Shown here: piece after piece, positions 34,257 through 34,754 of the stretch
Layout: the number at the start of each line of letters is the position of its first letter
Position numbering within the stretch: position 1 is the stretch's first letter
Origin: Hemicentrotus pulcherrimus
Taxonomy: Eukaryota; Echinodermata; Echinoidea; Camarodonta; Strongylocentrotidae
Reading direction: 5' to 3'
Assembly (NCBI GenBank): GCA_003118195.1
Contig: BEXV01001262.1
Location: forward strand, 89,751 to 124,504
Length of the DNA: 34,754 bases
Notes under the pieces: generated by a model
Told to the model about the DNA's origin: nothing
What the model saw: the letters and a program-made list of their open reading frames with translations, nothing else
Database searches by the model: none
Made by a program: the position numbers and the translations under genes

Positions 34257-34754
34257 CTGTGTGGATAGAAGGAAAATTCATTTTAGATTCAAAAGACAAA
34301 GGGCAAAACTTCTCACCTTTGTTTATCAGCTGGCAAAGTAGATCTAATGATCTAATCCTAAAATGTAAAATAAACAAAAAGCAAATAAACAAAAAACAAT
34401 CATCCCATGACGGTAGAGTCTAATGAATTATTTGCATGGCATTTAATGCAGCCAGAATTAGTCTCGAAGGCATCGTTTAAAGGTATAGACCAGTTCTGGT
34501 CATGCGATTGCATTGTGGAAGAAACGTTGTGGAATCGATCAGAAAAGATTGATCATCTAGCACATAAGTATTGGTGTGCACTGCAAGGTTCTGAAATCAT
34601 CAAAATGACAAGAAATTTGGCCCAGTCTTGGTAAAGTAACTAGTACACAGAAAGATGTATATGGGACTACGCCAAATCTATCCAGTCCGGATAGATATAA
34701 TTTACCAAATATATAAATTACTAGGCGGTTTCCCGGCAAAATTTGTATCATTAC
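34257..34754. other. Upstream flank of SEC23 coding region
   Basis: This is probably the 5' intron of SEC23. The open frames at 34407-34634 (plus) and 34557-34751 (minus) overlap each other and match nothing that I recognise. The sequence from about 34478 (AAAGGTATAGACCAG) has the feel of a dispersed repeat, but I found no partner end. Confidence 0.35.

Overview
This looks like an AT-rich nuclear genome fragment from a marine invertebrate, most plausibly an echinoderm such as a sea urchin. The reasons are small GT-AG exons in long introns, a very high density of miniature inverted-repeat elements, recurring ACCGGTA and ACATGTA motifs, tRNA-derived SINEs and purine-rich microsatellites. The echinoderm assignment is inference. 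The window holds parts of two protein-coding genes that I can support, and the rest is intron or intergenic DNA with repeats.

Layout. Positions 1-15275 carry no supported coding gene. They hold two tRNA-derived SINEs (about 1058-1262 on plus, 2661-2748 on minus), a TA-flanked miniature element (8274-8481), a short tandem duplication beside a 152-base assembly gap (11799-11950), a doubtful retroelement ORF remnant (13369-13644 on minus), and a fairly GC-rich stretch before the first gene.

Gene 1 (plus strand, 15342-19261) is a complete two-coding-exon class A G-protein-coupled receptor of 416 residues. Its single coding intron (2.7 kb) splits the sequence just before TM6. The receptor lacks the aminergic Asp in TM3 and I cannot name its orthologue. 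A GC-rich, TTA-flanked Harbinger-like miniature element lies 20 bases after the stop codon, probably in the 3' UTR, and an AATAAA signal follows at 19910.

Region 19613-24750 is non-coding as far as I can read. It holds a long near-hairpin element (20904-21270), a GA microsatellite (22412-22600) and another inverted-repeat element (23104-23241).

Gene 2 (minus strand, 34225 down to 24751) is SEC23, the COPII inner-coat subunit. I reconstructed eleven consecutive coding exons that join in frame into 467 residues, from the start Met to about 60% of the usual length. The C-terminal third is not visible in the window. The last exons therefore lie beyond position 1, which would nest the receptor gene inside a SEC23 intron, or they were lost or misplaced in assembly. 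SEC23 introns carry a hairpin element (26492-26774), an 83-bp tandem repeat (28021-28310), a roughly 160-bp tandem repeat ending in a GACG run (31578-32185) and a long polypyrimidine tract (on the transcript strand) next to exon 11.

The two genes have no evident functional link. I did not find a new biological system. The points most worth a second look are the GC-rich element in the receptor 3' region, the possible gene nesting and the unidentified receptor.
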